From contig NZ_WMEF01000007.1 in assembly GCF_009724685.1 (NCBI RefSeq), positions 156,109 to 220,108 on the forward strand: a stretch of DNA of 64,000 bases, written 5' to 3'. The stretch is from Lysinibacillus cavernae (GTDB lineage Bacteria > Bacillota > Bacilli > Bacillales_A > Planococcaceae). A program made the translations under genes and the position numbers. The notes below the pieces were generated by a model that was not told where the DNA came from, did no database searches, and saw nothing but the letters and a program-made list of their open reading frames with translations. Numbering within the stretch: the stretch's first letter is position 1; every line of letters begins with the position of its first letter. Positions 63,099 to 64,000 of the stretch are shown here, piece by piece.

Positions 63099-63962
63099 AT
63101 GCCAACTTATCCAGATCGTTATCGAATTATTGATGAGATGAAGAATCGTTACCCGATTACTTGGCTAACTGAAATGGCTAAAGTGCAACGTTCAGGCTAT
63201 TATAGATGGGTAAAAAATGGAAAGGTATCGTTACGTAAACGGGATGATATCCTTTTAAAGGAGCACATTTTATCGATTCATCAAACACATAAAATGTATG
63301 GCTACCCACGTATGCAAATCGCCTTAAGAGACAAAGGGTTCAAAATAAATCACAAGAAAGTCTATCGATTAATGAGTGAGCTAGGCATTCAGTCCATTAT
63401 CCGTAAGAAGCGTCGTGTGTGGAAAAACCAAGTATCTCGTGTATTCGATAACATCGTAGAACGCCAATTTAAAGAGCGTACAGAAAATGAAGTATTCGTC
63501 ACAGATATTACGTACTTACCAACCAAAACTGGTTTTCTCTATCTTTCTGCGGTTCAAGATTTATATAATAACGAAATTGTCGCTTGGAAGATAAGCAAAC
63601 GAAACGATTTAAAACTGGTCATAGATACGCTTGAAGAATTGACAGCAAAAAGAAATGTGTATCGAAGTATTCTCCATTCAGATCAAGGCTTTCAATACAC
63701 ATCGATTAACTATCATCAAACAGTGGAACAACTCGGCATGATTGGCAGCCATTCTCGTAAAGGGAACTGTCACGATAATGCCTGTATTGAATCATTCTTC
63801 TCCCATTTTAAAAGCGAGTGTTTGTATCTACTACAGGATAATTCTGAAGTAGAGATTATCCAAGCAGTTGAGCAATATATCTACTTTTACAACTATAAAC
63901 GTTTTCAAAAACGACTCAACCATCTAGCGCCGATAGAATATCGACACCAGATGGCTGCGTAG
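63099..63962 (+). CDS. IS3-family transposase OrfB (DDE catalytic part)
   Basis: 287-residue catalytic part: an HTH_21 segment (ILSIHQTHKMYGYPRMQIAL) and an rve integrase core with the DDE residues in VFVTDITYLPT, LHSDQGFQYTS and IESFFSHFKSE. The D-D spacing and GNCHDNACIESFF before the last Glu are those of IS150/IS3. Made mainly as an OrfAB fusion by -1 frameshifting; an ATG at 63099 could also give free OrfB. Confidence 0.93.
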   Translation: MPTYPDRYRIIDEMKNRYPITWLTEMAKVQRSGYYRWVKNGKVSLRKRDDILLKEHILSIHQTHKMYGYPRMQIALRDKGFKINHKKVYRLMSELGIQSIIRKKRRVWKNQVSRVFDNIVERQFKERTENEVFVTDITYLPTKTGFLYLSAVQDLYNNEIVAWKISKRNDLKLVIDTLEELTAKRNVYRSILHSDQGFQYTSINYHQTVEQLGMIGSHSRKGNCHDNACIESFFSHFKSECLYLLQDNSEVEIIQAVEQYIYFYNYKRFQKRLNHLAPIEYRHQMAA

Positions 63963-64000
63963 TGTTTTTTAGTGTTGTCTACTTAACAGGGGTAAGTCCA

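Larger units (their letters stand above)
62689..64000 (+). mobile_element. IS3-family insertion sequence (IS150-like), apparently complete
   Basis: Left end TGATATTATCCCCTTTAAG (from 62689) and the reverse complement of the right end TGGACTTACCCCTGTTAAG (from 64000) are imperfect terminal inverted repeats that share TG tips and a TTAAGTAGACAA core. At 1,312 bp it carries the two overlapping ORFs of the IS3 group. Without sequence beyond 64000 the target duplication cannot be read, so the exact right boundary is uncertain by a few bases. Both ORFs are intact, so the element may be active. Confidence 0.85.

Noticed and set aside
62698..63992. Shorter IS boundaries starting at CCCC
   Set aside because: Outward alignment shows TG-tipped ends at 62689 and 64000 that fit IS3 elements and the broken terminator better.

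Overview
The window looks like chromosomal core sequence of a spore-forming, AT-rich Firmicute of the Lysinibacillus/Bacillus group. The gene order closely follows the Bacillus subtilis blocks accDA-pfkA-pyk-fxsA-ytvI-citZ-icd-mdh-phoPR-polA-mutM-coaE-gapB-nrdR-dnaBI-thrS-infC-rpmI-rplT-ysdAB-ysdC and sspI-ysgA-pheST-rnhC-zapA-cvpA-polX-mutS2-yshE. Spore-specific genes (sspI, sspH, a SleL-type cortex hydrolase) confirm an endospore former. The cholesterol-dependent cytolysin (sphaericolysin-like) and hflKC next to phoPR/lrgAB favour Lysinibacillus. Genus is an inference; no 16S gene is present.

Layout. 1-4.1 kb: end of accD, accA, then pfkA-pyk (fatty-acid precursor and glycolysis). 4.2-9.5 kb: fxsA, ytvI, and the TCA block citZ-icd-mdh with hairpins between genes. 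9.7-12.4 kb: a MaoC-like protein and the PhoP-PhoR two-component system. 12.8-16.8 kb: accessory membrane genes lrgAB, hflKC (behind a sigma-W-type promoter) and a small membrane protein. 16.8-28 kb: a repeat-rich spacer, then DNA replication/repair and metabolism (polA, mutM, coaE, gapB, nrdR, dnaB, dnaI) and T-box-controlled thrS. 28-32 kb: the L20-autoregulated infC-rpmI-rplT operon, ysdA, ysdB, dUTPase and an M42 peptidase. 32.3-33.8 kb: the secreted cytolysin. 34-42 kb: argF, then a sulfur-salvage locus (LysR regulator with a structured leader, two flavin monooxygenases, a glutaredoxin-like protein, an incomplete amino-acid ABC transporter, a GNAT acetyltransferase). 42.3-51 kb: glcD, sspI and an accessory stretch (sigma-like factor, degenerate GGDEF-EAL protein, spore genes, BBE-type oxidase, Nudix). 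51.3-62.7 kb: ysgA, T-box pheST, rnhC, zapA, cvpA, polX, mutS2, yshE and a 26-residue membrane peptide. 62.7-64 kb: a complete IS3-family element that appears to have landed in the terminator of that peptide gene.

Points that stand out: (i) dnaI appears to start at a non-canonical ATC, and infC at ATT, within 4 kb; (ii) three promoters matching the ECF sigma-W pattern precede fxsA, hflKC and ysdB; (iii) a folded leader with competing helices and an intrinsic terminator precedes the LysR-type gene of the sulfur locus and matches no riboswitch class I know; (iv) a small dispersed hairpin-forming repeat family recurs between genes; (v) the MaoC-like protein has lost the catalytic His of its family motif. 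Most of the rest is ordinary core genome. Start codons were revised for many genes from ribosome-binding-site position and known protein N-termini.
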